A DNA stretch of 49,213 nucleotides. Origin: an uncultured Roseobacter sp. (GTDB lineage Bacteria; Pseudomonadota; Alphaproteobacteria; Rhodobacterales; Rhodobacteraceae). Made by a program: the position numbers and the translations under genes. Position 1 is the stretch's first letter; each line of letters starts with the position of its first letter. The DNA is taken from the NCBI RefSeq assembly GCF_947495025.1, contig NZ_CANLXG010000008.1:1-49213 (forward strand), written 5' to 3'. The notes beneath the pieces are model-generated. The model saw nothing but the letters and a program-made list of their open reading frames with translations. It had not been told where the DNA came from and searched no databases. Below are positions 7,211 to 16,531 of this stretch, one piece after another.

Positions 7211-9409
7211 ATGTCCGATATTATTTACACCAAAGTCGACGAGGCACCGGAGCTGGCTTCTGCGTCACTTCTGCCGATCATCCAGAAATATGCCGGCGCC
7301 GCGGGCGTCAGCGTCGGAACAAAAGACATCAGCCTGGCCGGGCGCATTCTGGCGACGTTTCCGGAACACCTGAGCGAAGAGCAACGCCAGTCTGACGATC
7401 TGGCCGAACTCGGGCGGCTGGTCAAAACGGCCGGGGCAAATGTGATCAAGCTGCCCAATATCTCGGCCTCTGTACCGCAGCTGGTCGGCGCGATCAGAGA
7501 GCTCCAGTCACAGGGCTTTGCCCTGCCTGACTACCCCGAAGCACCGCAGACTGACGACGAAAAAGCCATCCGCGCAAAATACGACACCATCAAGGGATCA
7601 GCGGTGAACCCGGTCCTGCGCGAAGGCAACTCAGACCGCCGCGCGGCCAAAGCCGTAAAAAGCTTTGCCCAGGCGAATCCGCATCGCATGGGTGACTGGT
7701 CCGCCGACAGCAAAACGCATGTGTCTTCAATGTCCGGCAATGACTTCTTCTCCAATGAAACCTCCGCGACCCTCGACAGGGCAACAGGCGCGAAAATTGT
7801 TCTCGAAACCGCCGCGGGAGAGACCGTTCTCAAGGACGGACTTGAATATCCCGCGGGGACTGTCGTCGACGCGACGTTCATGAGCGCCGCGGCCCTCAAG
7901 GACTTTCTGGCTTCTGAAATTGCAAAGACCAGGGAACAGGGCATTCTGTTCTCGCTGCACCTCAAGGCAACCATGATGAAGGTGTCCGACCCCATCCTCT
8001 TCGGACACGCGGTCAAAGCCTTCCTTGCACCGGTTTTCGACAAGCACGGCGACGCCATGGCGGCCCTCGGTGTAAACCCGAATTCCGGCCTGGGCGACCT
8101 GCTGGCGCGGGTCGGGGACAACCCAGAAATCATGGCCGATATTGACGCCTGCATGGCAGACCGCCCGCCGATGTATATGGTCGATTCCGACAAAGGCGTG
8201 ACCAACCTGCACGTCTCGTCCGACGTGATCATCGACGCCTCGATGCCCGCGCTTATCCGCGCCGGTGGCAAAGGCTGGGGGCCGGACGGCAAAGAGGCCG
8301 ACGCAAACTGCGTGATCCCCGACAACTCCTATGCGCCGGTATATGACGAAGCGATCAGCTTTTTTAAGGAAAACGGCAAACTGAACCCCGCTACTGCAGG
8401 GACAGTTCAGAACATCGGCCTTATGGCGCAGAAGGCCGAGGAATACGGCTCGCATCCGACCACATTCGAGATCCCCGAGGCCGGTACGGTAAAGATGATC
8501 CTCGATGACGGCACGGTCCTGCATCAGCACACCGTTGACGCCGGCGATATCTGGCGCTCGTCTTCCGCCCGCCAGGCGCCGATCGAAGACTGGGTCAATC
8601 TGGCCATCTCGCGCCAGAAGGCCGAAGGCTGCCGCGCCATCTTCTGGCTCGACGAAAACCGTGCGCATGACGCCGAGCTGATAGCTTATGTCAGGCCGAT
8701 CCTCGAAGCTCAGGGCGTCGCCGGAAAATTCGAGATCATGGCCCCGCGCGAAGCCACCCGCGCGTCGCTGGAAACGATCACCAAAGGCGAAAACACCATC
8801 GCCGTCACAGGCAACGTGCTGCGCGACTACCTGACAGACCTGTTCCCGATCCTGGAACTGGCAACCTCTGCCAAGATGCTCTCGATCGTCAAGCTGATGA
8901 ACGGCGGCGGTCTGTTTGAAACCGGCGCCGGCGGCTCTGCGCCGAAACATGTCCAGCAGCTGGTCGAGGAAAACCATCTGCGCTGGGACAGCCTGGGCGA
9001 ATTCTGCGCCCTCGGCGAAAGCCTGATTTTCCTGGCCGATGCCAAAGGCAACGAAAAGGCCCGGATCCTGGGCAAGGCTGTCGAGACGGCGACACAGGGC
9101 ATCCTCGACCATGACCGCTCACCCTCGCGCAAGGTCGGCGAGCCGGATAACCGCGACAGCCACTACTGGTTCGCCCGGTACTGGGCCGAGGCGCTGGCCG
9201 CACAGTCGGATGATGCAGACCTCGCCGCGTATTTCACTCCGATCGCCGGCGCGCTTGCCTCAAACGAGGCGCAGATCCTGACCGAGCTCGCAGCCGTTCA
9301 GGGGCCGGCAGCAGAACTTGGCGGGTATTACCACACAGACCCGGCCATGACCGCAGCGGTCATGCGCCCGTCGGCGACGCTGAACGGTATCATCGGCGAA
9401 CCCGCCTGA
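7211..9409 (+). CDS. icd: NADP-dependent isocitrate dehydrogenase, monomeric type
   Basis: The 732-residue product is a full-length monomeric isocitrate dehydrogenase (family length about 740), which converts isocitrate to 2-oxoglutarate and CO2 with NADP in the cytoplasmic TCA cycle. Characteristic segments are visible: VLREGNSDRRAAKAVKSFA, the N-terminal substrate region with HRMGDWSADSKTHVSSMSG, then the long conserved block from MVDSDKGVTNLHVSSD to CVIPDNSYAPVYDEAISF, and KLMNGGGLFETGAGGSAPKH near the C-terminus. No frameshift or missing segment is apparent. The gene stands alone, after the TetR block and before the STAND gene. A central metabolic enzyme is unusual cargo on a plasmid of this size. 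Confidence 0.97.
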   Translation: MSDIIYTKVDEAPELASASLLPIIQKYAGAAGVSVGTKDISLAGRILATFPEHLSEEQRQSDDLAELGRLVKTAGANVIKLPNISASVPQLVGAIRELQSQGFALPDYPEAPQTDDEKAIRAKYDTIKGSAVNPVLREGNSDRRAAKAVKSFAQANPHRMGDWSADSKTHVSSMSGNDFFSNETSATLDRATGAKIVLETAAGETVLKDGLEYPAGTVVDATFMSAAALKDFLASEIAKTREQGILFSLHLKATMMKVSDPILFGHAVKAFLAPVFDKHGDAMAALGVNPNSGLGDLLARVGDNPEIMADIDACMADRPPMYMVDSDKGVTNLHVSSDVIIDASMPALIRAGGKGWGPDGKEADANCVIPDNSYAPVYDEAISFFKENGKLNPATAGTVQNIGLMAQKAEEYGSHPTTFEIPEAGTVKMILDDGTVLHQHTVDAGDIWRSSSARQAPIEDWVNLAISRQKAEGCRAIFWLDENRAHDAELIAYVRPILEAQGVAGKFEIMAPREATRASLETITKGENTIAVTGNVLRDYLTDLFPILELATSAKMLSIVKLMNGGGLFETGAGGSAPKHVQQLVEENHLRWDSLGEFCALGESLIFLADAKGNEKARILGKAVETATQGILDHDRSPSRKVGEPDNRDSHYWFARYWAEALAAQSDDADLAAYFTPIAGALASNEAQILTELAAVQGPAAELGGYYHTDPAMTAAVMRPSATLNGIIGEPA

Positions 9410-9419
9410 TCCGGGGCTG

Positions 9420-9450
9420 TGACCGCGTGCCCTCAGCGGGTGCGCGGTCA
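9420..9450 (+). terminator. Hairpin downstream of icd
   Basis: TGACCGCGTGCCC (9420-9432) pairs with GGGTGCGCGGTCA (9438-9450) with two wobble or mismatch positions and a five-base loop, starting 10 bp after the icd stop. There is no strong T-run, so it may be an inefficient intrinsic terminator or an mRNA 3' stabiliser. Confidence 0.5.
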
Positions 9451-9663
9451 GGCCACTCACGGCACCCAACCCTGCGATCCGGCATCGCGTGATGCTCAGA
9501 TACGGCGCTGACGGGCATTCAGCCCCCTTCCGGCCTCTGACACGCACACCAGGCACCCCGGACAACCGCCGACGACAATCCGTGCGGAAACCGGCCTGAA
9601 AACCAGGTGACATATTTCGCTCTTTGAAGTTTACTTCTCCCCGGGGAACTTTGGTGAGAGCTG

Positions 9664-12600
9664 TTGTCGCAGAATAATTTCCGGATTTTCATCTCGTCAT
9701 CGGGAGATCTGAGTGATGCGAGGATGCAGATAAACGAGCGCCTCACCCGCTGGCTGAAAACAGTTGGCCGCGACAGGGATATCCAGCCCTATCTCTGGGA
9801 GGAAGAGACCGAAGAGGGCCTCAAACTCTCCGATAGAATGAAAATCCAGCAGCAGATCATCGACACGATGTCTGCCGAGGTGCCCTTCACAATCTGCATT
9901 TTTGGCGAACGCTGTGGCGTTCCCCTGCAGGACGATCTGCCGCCCGAATGGCTGCACCGTCTTGACAGCTGGCGCGCCACAGAGGATCGCCCGGGCCTCG
10001 TACATCCATGGCCCGAGAGTAAGGAGAAGCAGGCCCGTCTGCTCAGAAACGGTTGTTTCCCTCTGACCGGAACAGTTTTCGAACTGATTTCCGCCTGCGC
10101 CATGCCCGAGGACGACGATAATCTGATCATCGGCTACGCCGCCAGCGGATATGTCGGAGATGCAGATGAGCCGGGCGATCTGTTCTTTAACGAAGAAAAG
10201 GAAAAGAAGCGCCTCGAACAGGGTGGCGGATCCCCCAACGACAAAAAGAAGATCAGTCAGGAACGATATGACCCACAGGTTCAGGGCCTTTTCAACCTGC
10301 TGAAATATCTCGGCAAAAATATCTGCGACCCGCAATGTTACAGCTGCGAGGCTGAAATGGTGCAGTCCGTTGTTACACGGGCGACCGACAAGCTGCGCGA
10401 CCGGTATGACCTGACCACGGCACAGAACCCGTTCAAACTGTCGCTGGAACACTGGGCCGTTGATGATCCCAATGACCTGCCGGGCCGCAACAGACTGGTC
10501 ACAAAGGTGATCGATGATCTCAAAGGTCCCGACAGCCCCTTTGTCCTGATTACCGGGCCCAGCGGATGCGGGAAATCATCCGTCCTGCAGCGGGGGGTCC
10601 TGGGAAAACTGCAGCAGGACGGCAGGGCAGTGATTGCAACACGCCCCACAGAGCTGGAGATCCACGGCAACAGGGACAGGCTGGACGCGTTCTGGAACCT
10701 GATCTGTGAACAGATCGAAGGTTGTCACCTGACCCGCCTCGTCCGCCTGGGGCGGGACAAAAAGATGGCCGACCATCTTGCGCAGGTTCTGGACCGTACC
10801 GGAACAGAGCTGGTGATCGGCCTCGACCAGTTCGAAGAGATGCTCGACGAAATGAACCTGGCCTCTTCTGACGAGGACCGGTCCCGCGGCTGGTGGCTTC
10901 TGCTGCGGTTTCTCAGCCGGATTGCCGGACTGCCACAGGTCTCACTCGTGGCAACACTGGAAGCAAAGCGCGAGGCAACATTCCACTCTCTCGACATCGA
11001 GAAAGTGATCGGGCTGCGCTATACGACACGGAGCGCCGCGGTCGGACCGGACGATATCGAAGCCATTGCCGCGCACGGGTTTGAACTCGGCAGGCTGCCG
11101 CTCGACACGGACATTCTGCAGGAAATCAAGAAAGCCTGGAACAGGTTCACCGGACCGGGCGCACAGCAGGCCAATGCCCCGTCACCACTGCCGCTGGCCT
11201 GCCTGTGGCTGGCCGAACTGTACGAAAAATTCGATGACAGGGCCGGCGTCACACCGGCACGGGCCGGCGGCACGGCGGCCGGAGATATGGCCCGCGCCGC
11301 CCAGGAGCCGGCAGCTCTGACCCTCGAAGACATCGGTGGCGCGCAGGCCGTTGCCTTTGAAGGTATCATCGCCAGACTTGCCGATCACGCATGGCGGGAC
11401 GCCCGCCGGGGAAACCTGCCCGAAGGCGACATCGCGGAAAATGCCGAAAAATATATGGGGCTGATCGCTTTCCTGGATCCCCTTGTCGCCATGAGCGGGG
11501 ACGGGCAGATGCGGCTGCTCAGCGCGCCGCGCGATGGTGGCGGCAGGTACCTCGAGCAGATCTTTGACGCCTTCATCGCGGCAGGCCTGCTGGTGCAGGC
11601 GGGTCGGGTCGGGCGCGTACGGCTTGTCCACCAGGCGGTCATCGACCGGTGGCCGCCCGCGCAGCGCTGGTATGCATGGCGCCGCGAGTATCTCGAGATC
11701 GAAAGGGAAATGCGCAATGCGGCCAGAAACTGGGCGGCCACAGGACGAAAGACGCCCGTTTACAATGACGGCATGGTCCGGAAAGCCGCACAGGTGCTGA
11801 ACGCCAAACGGAATGAATGGCGCAAACCCGGCCCCGGAACACTGTCAGCCGAACAGCGTAACTTCCGTCGTTTTTGTCTGGCCTACCTGAAAAAGGCCAG
11901 AAACCCTTTGCAGCCCGTCGAAAACTCTGGCGACCTGAAACCGGTCATTACGCTGGCTGCCCAGTACCACCTGACGCAGGAACTGAAACGATGGATCCGG
12001 GCAGACGCACAGCTTCTGTTTGCGGAAACCAGCGATGAAACCACGCTCATCAAATCCGCAGCTTTTGTGGATGGTCCGGCGGTGCCGTTTTTACTGTCCG
12101 AGGCAAAAAAACACGGACATCCTGAATGGGCCAGAAAAGCCAAAAAAGACGGTTTCCATCCCATTGTCTCGACCATTCAGGAGCATGCGACAGAAAACTT
12201 CAGGCACCTTCTGCCATTCTATGACGATGTTAACTGTGTCGTCGCGCCGGGCGAACGGCGCATGCTGCACATCGCTGCAATGAATGACAATACTGATGCC
12301 ATGATGACTTTGCTGGATCAGCAGGGTGTGGACCTCGGCATAAGAAACCGCAATGGGTTCAATGCGATTGACACGGCGGCGTATCACGGCAGCGAACGCG
12401 TGTTTCAGCTGCTTCTGCCAAAAGTGGCGTTCCTGAGCGAGGGCAGGTTCAACCCGCTGCACCGTGCGGCAATTTCCGGGCAGACGGATATTATCAGAAA
12501 CATTCTGAACAGCGCCGAACTGAGTGAGGCAACCATCCGCCAGGCCCTCACGGACAAACCCGGGCGTAGTTCAGGAACACCCCTGATGGAGGCTGCCAAA

Positions 12601-14157
12601 GGGCGGCAGCCCGGCGCGCTCTCCATGCTGCTGTCGGTATGTGATCCCACGGACAAAGTCCACCGGACGCCCCGGGGCGATACCATGCTGCATCTCCTGT
12701 TCATGGGCTCCGGCAGCGAGCCAACAGCTGACGAAGAGCAGCGCGCCAAAGCCTGTGTCGAGATTCTTGTCGCCACTGACGGCATTGATGTCATGGCCTC
12801 TGTCATGGGCAAAACAGCCTATGAGACAGGCAGAAAGGACTGTTTCAGAGCTGCGCGCAGGATCCTGCGACAGCACATGCCGCTGGACTATCCCTCGATG
12901 CCGGTTGCGCTGCGCATCTCGGATCTGCTGTCTTCCAGCCCGCGCGAATACAGACGCCTGATCGAAGCCGCGCCAGAGGTGCTCAGCGACAGTCTGGACG
13001 GAACTACCGGCATCGACCTGCTGATCGAAAAGAAACGGATCAGGACGCTGACCGAAATTCTCTGCAAAGGCCTCGCGCCCGGAAGACTGCTCAGCCAGCG
13101 GTGGGACAAACTGATCGGGCTCGCCAGTGGCAAAGACGCGACAGCACTGCGCGAAGTACTGGTCGGCGTCGTTCCCAAAAGCCGGAATGCCGATCTGTCA
13201 CCGCTGCTGGACGCCGCACTACGCGCGGGCGACGACGAGCAGGCCCTGACCGACACCCTTGTTGCCCGGGGCGTCAGACTCGAGCGTGGCAGTGCAGAAG
13301 CGGGCATGACGGTGTTTCACGAGATGGCCACCACAGGAGACACTGAAAGGTTCACAGAGCTTGCACAGAAACAGCCCCGCGCCCGTCCGCGGGATGACTG
13401 GGGGCGGGTCCCCTCAGACCTGGCGGCCCCGTCAGAACAGGCAGAATTCGCGGCCCTCGAAAAGACTTTCTTCAGGGGGCATACCCCCGGACACAGACCG
13501 GCCCGAGACCCTGCCCCCTTTCTGGTGTTCGAGACTTCACAGGGCATCGGCCTCGGGAAGTCCGTGCGTCGCCGGGTGCTGGCGGCTGTCCGCAGGATCA
13601 AGGGCTTTCCCGGCACAGATGCCGCCAGAACCAGAACGCTGGGCTACGAATTGCCCTTTTACAGGGATACGTTGCTTGTCGAGGTTACCAATCCGGACTG
13701 GAACGAAGGCCGGGTCCGTATCTGTTTTCTTTTGCACGCAGACGAGCTCATCCGGCTGAACGGAACCTCGCCTGCCATTCACTCATTCAACACCAGGATC
13801 GGGCTGAAAATCCGGAAGTCCGACGCGTTGTCCTATCTCGCGTTTTTCTGTTTCTTCGTCCGGGGCGACGAAGGGCCTTTCTTCGTGGCAGACCGGCGGG
13901 ACAGCCCCTTTATTCCCGAGGCTGTGCGGTCGGCAGACTTTTCTGACCAGATACGGCCGGTCCGGCTCTGGGGGCGCGAAGAGACCACAGGCAACTGGCG
14001 TGCATCCGCCTGTGTGTATTACAGCGACGCCCTGTTTGTCGCCCATTTCCTGATCCGGCCCGGCGGGATGATAGAAATGCTGGCTGATGAACCTGTAGCC
14101 GCTGATCTGCCCGCAAAAATTGATGCGCCTCTTGGTTTTGACGATCCGTCAGACTGA
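9664..14157 (+). CDS. STAND-type NTPase with DUF4062-like N-terminus, ankyrin-like repeats and C-terminal FFCFF domain
   Basis: This 1,497-residue protein starts at a TTG preceded by GGTGAG (9653-9658). Residues 6-45 (FRIFISSSGDLSDARMQI) resemble the DUF4062-type N-terminal domain of STAND proteins. A P-loop NTPase follows: Walker A GPSGCGKS (298-305) and Walker B IGLDQFEE (D388). A winged-helix-like region (LVHQAVIDRW, about 655-670) and a long alpha-helical part containing degenerate ankyrin-like repeats (about 866-1060, e.g. RRMLHIAAMNDNTDAMMTLL) come next. Residues 1329-1497 form a distinct domain with SYLAFFCFFVRGDEGPF that is homologous to the 209-residue protein at 45728-46357. STAND proteins switch to oligomers on ligand binding, many in antiphage immunity (Avs family). 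No enzymatic effector is recognisable here, so the output is probably supplied by partners. Confidence 0.85.
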   Translation: MSQNNFRIFISSSGDLSDARMQINERLTRWLKTVGRDRDIQPYLWEEETEEGLKLSDRMKIQQQIIDTMSAEVPFTICIFGERCGVPLQDDLPPEWLHRLDSWRATEDRPGLVHPWPESKEKQARLLRNGCFPLTGTVFELISACAMPEDDDNLIIGYAASGYVGDADEPGDLFFNEEKEKKRLEQGGGSPNDKKKISQERYDPQVQGLFNLLKYLGKNICDPQCYSCEAEMVQSVVTRATDKLRDRYDLTTAQNPFKLSLEHWAVDDPNDLPGRNRLVTKVIDDLKGPDSPFVLITGPSGCGKSSVLQRGVLGKLQQDGRAVIATRPTELEIHGNRDRLDAFWNLICEQIEGCHLTRLVRLGRDKKMADHLAQVLDRTGTELVIGLDQFEEMLDEMNLASSDEDRSRGWWLLLRFLSRIAGLPQVSLVATLEAKREATFHSLDIEKVIGLRYTTRSAAVGPDDIEAIAAHGFELGRLPLDTDILQEIKKAWNRFTGPGAQQANAPSPLPLACLWLAELYEKFDDRAGVTPARAGGTAAGDMARAAQEPAALTLEDIGGAQAVAFEGIIARLADHAWRDARRGNLPEGDIAENAEKYMGLIAFLDPLVAMSGDGQMRLLSAPRDGGGRYLEQIFDAFIAAGLLVQAGRVGRVRLVHQAVIDRWPPAQRWYAWRREYLEIEREMRNAARNWAATGRKTPVYNDGMVRKAAQVLNAKRNEWRKPGPGTLSAEQRNFRRFCLAYLKKARNPLQPVENSGDLKPVITLAAQYHLTQELKRWIRADAQLLFAETSDETTLIKSAAFVDGPAVPFLLSEAKKHGHPEWARKAKKDGFHPIVSTIQEHATENFRHLLPFYDDVNCVVAPGERRMLHIAAMNDNTDAMMTLLDQQGVDLGIRNRNGFNAIDTAAYHGSERVFQLLLPKVAFLSEGRFNPLHRAAISGQTDIIRNILNSAELSEATIRQALTDKPGRSSGTPLMEAAKGRQPGALSMLLSVCDPTDKVHRTPRGDTMLHLLFMGSGSEPTADEEQRAKACVEILVATDGIDVMASVMGKTAYETGRKDCFRAARRILRQHMPLDYPSMPVALRISDLLSSSPREYRRLIEAAPEVLSDSLDGTTGIDLLIEKKRIRTLTEILCKGLAPGRLLSQRWDKLIGLASGKDATALREVLVGVVPKSRNADLSPLLDAALRAGDDEQALTDTLVARGVRLERGSAEAGMTVFHEMATTGDTERFTELAQKQPRARPRDDWGRVPSDLAAPSEQAEFAALEKTFFRGHTPGHRPARDPAPFLVFETSQGIGLGKSVRRRVLAAVRRIKGFPGTDAARTRTLGYELPFYRDTLLVEVTNPDWNEGRVRICFLLHADELIRLNGTSPAIHSFNTRIGLKIRKSDALSYLAFFCFFVRGDEGPFFVADRRDSPFIPEAVRSADFSDQIRPVRLWGREETTGNWRASACVYYSDALFVAHFLIRPGGMIEMLADEPVAADLPAKIDAPLGFDDPSD

Positions 14158-14192
14158 TGGCGCTCCCGGCATCCGAAACCCTGCCGAACGCC

Positions 14193-15365
14193 TCAGGTCG
14201 CCCGTAGCCGCGCCACTGCAGCCTCGAGTGGCAGTGCGCGCAGCCCCGCCTGCCCCGGCACGTCCCGGTCACCGGCGTATACGAGCAGCCGCTCCGAAAC
14301 GCCCAGCTCTTCTGCAGCAACATGAAACCCGCGTGTGACTTTGGGCGCTGTGGTCCGCTTGACCTCGATCGCCCAGAGCGCGCCGCCCGGCAGCGTCAGG
14401 ATCAGGTCAATTTCAGCACCTGCGGAAGAGCGGTAAAACGCAGCCTCTGTACCGCGCGGCGCGGCGGCAATCAGGTTCTCGATACAGAACCCCTCCCAGG
14501 ACCCGCCGACCACCGGATGCCCCAGCAATGCCTCCGGCGTTTCCAGACCCAGCAGCGCATGGGTAAGCCCCGCATCGCGGATGTAGATCTTTGGTGATTT
14601 CACCAGCCGTTTGCCTGCATTGGCATGCCAGGGTTGCAGACGGCGGACCAGCATCAGATCGACCAGCAGATCCAGGTACCGCGCCACGCTCTGTCCCGAC
14701 ACGCCCAGCCCCGCCGCCAGGCGCGCGGCATTCAGCAGACCGCCCTGCTCATGGGCCAGCATCGTCCAGAACCGCCGAAGTGTCTCGGATGGGATTCGCA
14801 GACCAAAGGCGGGAATGTCCCGCTCCAGATAGGTGCGGATGAAATCCTCGCGCCAGGTCAGGCTGGCCCGGTCCGATGCGGCCAGAAAACTGTCCGGGAA
14901 CCCACCGCGCAGCCACAGCTGCTGCAACGCCCCCTGCCCCGTTTCCTCAAGGGTCAGCGGGGTCAGCTCATGATAACTGACGCGCCCTGCCAGCGATTCC
15001 GCGCTCTGCTGCAGCAGGCTGTCTGACGCCGATCCCAGCAGCAGAAACTGACCGGTGCGGTGCCCTGCCCTGCGCCGGCGGTCGATCTGGCCGCGCAGTG
15101 CACCAAACAGTCCCGGCATCAGCTGAACTTCATCGATCACCACCAGCCGGCCGGCCTGCTCATCAAGGTACAGGTCCGGCTCCGCCAGAACCTGACGATC
15201 TGCACTGCGCTCCATATCCAGATAAACGGCGTCCCGCGCCTCTGCGATGTCCAGCGCCAGCGTGGTTTTGCCCACCTGGCGCGGTCCCAGCAGAACGACA
15301 CCCGCCTGTCCGGACAAGGCGTCTTCGATGAGGGACAGATGATTTCTTGGTATCATACCTTGCAT
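14193..15365 (-). CDS. ATP-binding protein, AAA_14/DUF4143 family
   Basis: This 390-residue protein has an AAA domain with Walker A LLGPRQVGKTT (about 26-36) and Walker B LVVIDEVQLMPGLF. The C-terminal DUF4143 part contains GGSWEGFCIENLIAA, FYRSSAGAEIDLIL and WAIEVKRT. The last motifs (E...D...E-x-K) resemble a PD-(D/E)xK nuclease-like core often noted in this family, though nuclease activity is not established. The family is widespread in bacteria and archaea without a firm function. It is convergent with the STAND gene, 35 bp away, so the two are not co-transcribed. A second Met at 15356 is an alternative start. Confidence 0.85.
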   Translation of the reverse strand: MQGMIPRNHLSLIEDALSGQAGVVLLGPRQVGKTTLALDIAEARDAVYLDMERSADRQVLAEPDLYLDEQAGRLVVIDEVQLMPGLFGALRGQIDRRRRAGHRTGQFLLLGSASDSLLQQSAESLAGRVSYHELTPLTLEETGQGALQQLWLRGGFPDSFLAASDRASLTWREDFIRTYLERDIPAFGLRIPSETLRRFWTMLAHEQGGLLNAARLAAGLGVSGQSVARYLDLLVDLMLVRRLQPWHANAGKRLVKSPKIYIRDAGLTHALLGLETPEALLGHPVVGGSWEGFCIENLIAAAPRGTEAAFYRSSAGAEIDLILTLPGGALWAIEVKRTTAPKVTRGFHVAAEELGVSERLLVYAGDRDVPGQAGLRALPLEAAVARLRAT

Positions 15366-15613
15366 TTATGCCATCATATGGAAGATTTGCAAGGTTAAAC
15401 CGCGCTGATCCGCACACGGACCATGGTGTTGTTCTGATGCAGATACCTGTGCTCAGCTGGCTTACCCGGCAGAAGTGGCCGGAGGGAAACACCCGTTATT
15501 CCGGGTGTTCCTCCGAACGCAGACAGGCCCGCAAGTACACCCGAGCAGAACATCGCGGGTTCACGGCCAGACCTGCGCACAAACCGGCGGTCCAGCCAGA
15601 CCTTTCTGACGGA
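15366..15613. other. Intergenic region between the AAA gene and phyR
   Basis: About 250 bp downstream of phyR and upstream of the AAA gene on the same strand. I see no gene or strong terminator. A minus-strand TATGAT at 15377-15372 is a possible -10 for the AAA gene. Confidence 0.25.
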
Positions 15614-16432
15614 TCAGCTGCCGCGCAGCGTCGCCGTCGAAGCAAAAAACATCGCCTGGCTCACAGCAACCGTCACCTGCTCCTCGGTATAGGGCTTGGC
15701 AATCATAAACGCAGGTTCATGCCGTTTCCCGGTCAGCAGCCTTTCAGGGTAGGCGGTGATGAAAATCACCGGCCGGTCGCCGATATCGCCCAGAATATCC
15801 GCCACCGCATCAATGCCCGACGAGTTATCTGCCAGATGAATATCCGCCAGTATCAGATCAGGTGTTTTCTGCCCCGCCAGCGCCACAGCAGCCAGGTGTG
15901 TACGGGCAATGCCCGTGACCTCATGGCCCATTCCCGTCACCATGCTCTCCAGATCCATGGCAATGAGCGCCTCGTCTTCGATAATCAGAACAGAGCCTGC
16001 GACCGAGGCCTGCATCTCTTTATAGGCAGCCTCCAGAAGCCCCGCGACTTCCCCGGCCGGAACCTGCATGATCCCGGCAATCTCGGCTTCGGTAAACCCC
16101 GCCAGAACCGACATCAGCAGCGCTTCGCGGCTGTTGGTGGTCAGTTGCGACAGATGGTTCTGCGCGGCAGCACTCAGATCACTGTCGGGGGTCTGACCGG
16201 CCTGCGCCCCACGGTCCAGCCATATCCGGTGAAAAACGCCGAAAAGCGCCGCGCGCACCGGGGCATCACGGTCAATGCACCCCGGATCCGCGACAATCGC
16301 CTCGAGCGTGCCGGCAGCCAGATCGTCCCCGGCCTCCTGCCCCCCTGTGAGCGCTCGCGCATAGCGGCGCAGGCCTGGCAGATGACCGGCGATTTCGTCT
16401 GCAAAATCGCGCACAGGGATATCGTTGGACAT
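15614..16432 (-). CDS. phyR: PhyR-type response regulator (anti-anti-sigma factor)
   Basis: The 272-residue product has the hallmark PhyR fusion: residues 1-130 mimic an ECF sigma factor (LPGLRRYARALTGGQEAGDDLAAGTLEAIV, then a region-4-like SREALLMSVLAGFTEAEIAGIMQV), and residues 140-265 are a receiver domain with phospho-acceptor D197 in LADIHLADNSSG and the conserved lysine in IAKPYTEE. When phosphorylated, PhyR binds NepR and releases the EcfG sigma factor. I start it at 16432 behind GGAG, not at the longer frame. It is divergent from nepR-ecfG, and a perfect EcfG promoter at 16495-16470 predicts positive feedback. Confidence 0.95.
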   Translation of the reverse strand: MSNDIPVRDFADEIAGHLPGLRRYARALTGGQEAGDDLAAGTLEAIVADPGCIDRDAPVRAALFGVFHRIWLDRGAQAGQTPDSDLSAAAQNHLSQLTTNSREALLMSVLAGFTEAEIAGIMQVPAGEVAGLLEAAYKEMQASVAGSVLIIEDEALIAMDLESMVTGMGHEVTGIARTHLAAVALAGQKTPDLILADIHLADNSSGIDAVADILGDIGDRPVIFITAYPERLLTGKRHEPAFMIAKPYTEEQVTVAVSQAMFFASTATLRGS

Positions 16433-16462
16433 TCGTTTCTCCAGCTTTTTTTGAATTATTTC

Positions 16463-16488
16463 GGAACCGAACGCCACGAAACGGTGTT
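16463..16488 (+). promoter_or_regulatory. Near-match EcfG promoter for nepR-ecfG
   Basis: GGAAC (16463-16467), 17 bases, TGTT (16485-16488). The -10 differs from CGTT by one base, the same variant as at the PRC-barrel gene (36695-36698). It overlaps the opposite-strand phyR promoter almost completely. Confidence 0.6.
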
Positions 16489-16495
16489 TTGTTCC
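16470..16495 (-). promoter_or_regulatory. EcfG promoter for phyR
   Basis: On the minus strand GGAAC (16495-16491), 17 bases, CGTT (16473-16470): an exact match to the alphaproteobacterial EcfG consensus, 38 bp upstream of the phyR ATG. Confidence 0.85.
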
Positions 16496-16531
16496 CAGGC
16501 GCCTGAAGAAATCCGAAGAGGAGACCGGTAC

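Noticed and set aside
7727..9112. 461-codon minus-strand frame
   Set aside because: Antisense to icd with no recognisable domain; codon-bias shadow.
9645..9666. EcfG promoter for the STAND gene
   Set aside because: GGAAC occurs at 9645-9649 but no CGTT-like -10 lies at 16 or 17 bases; that position is already at the start codon.
15347..16531. Upstream part of a 451-codon plus-strand frame ending in nepR
   Set aside because: It is antisense to phyR; only the last 56 codons from 16532 have protein character and a ribosome site, and those are nepR.
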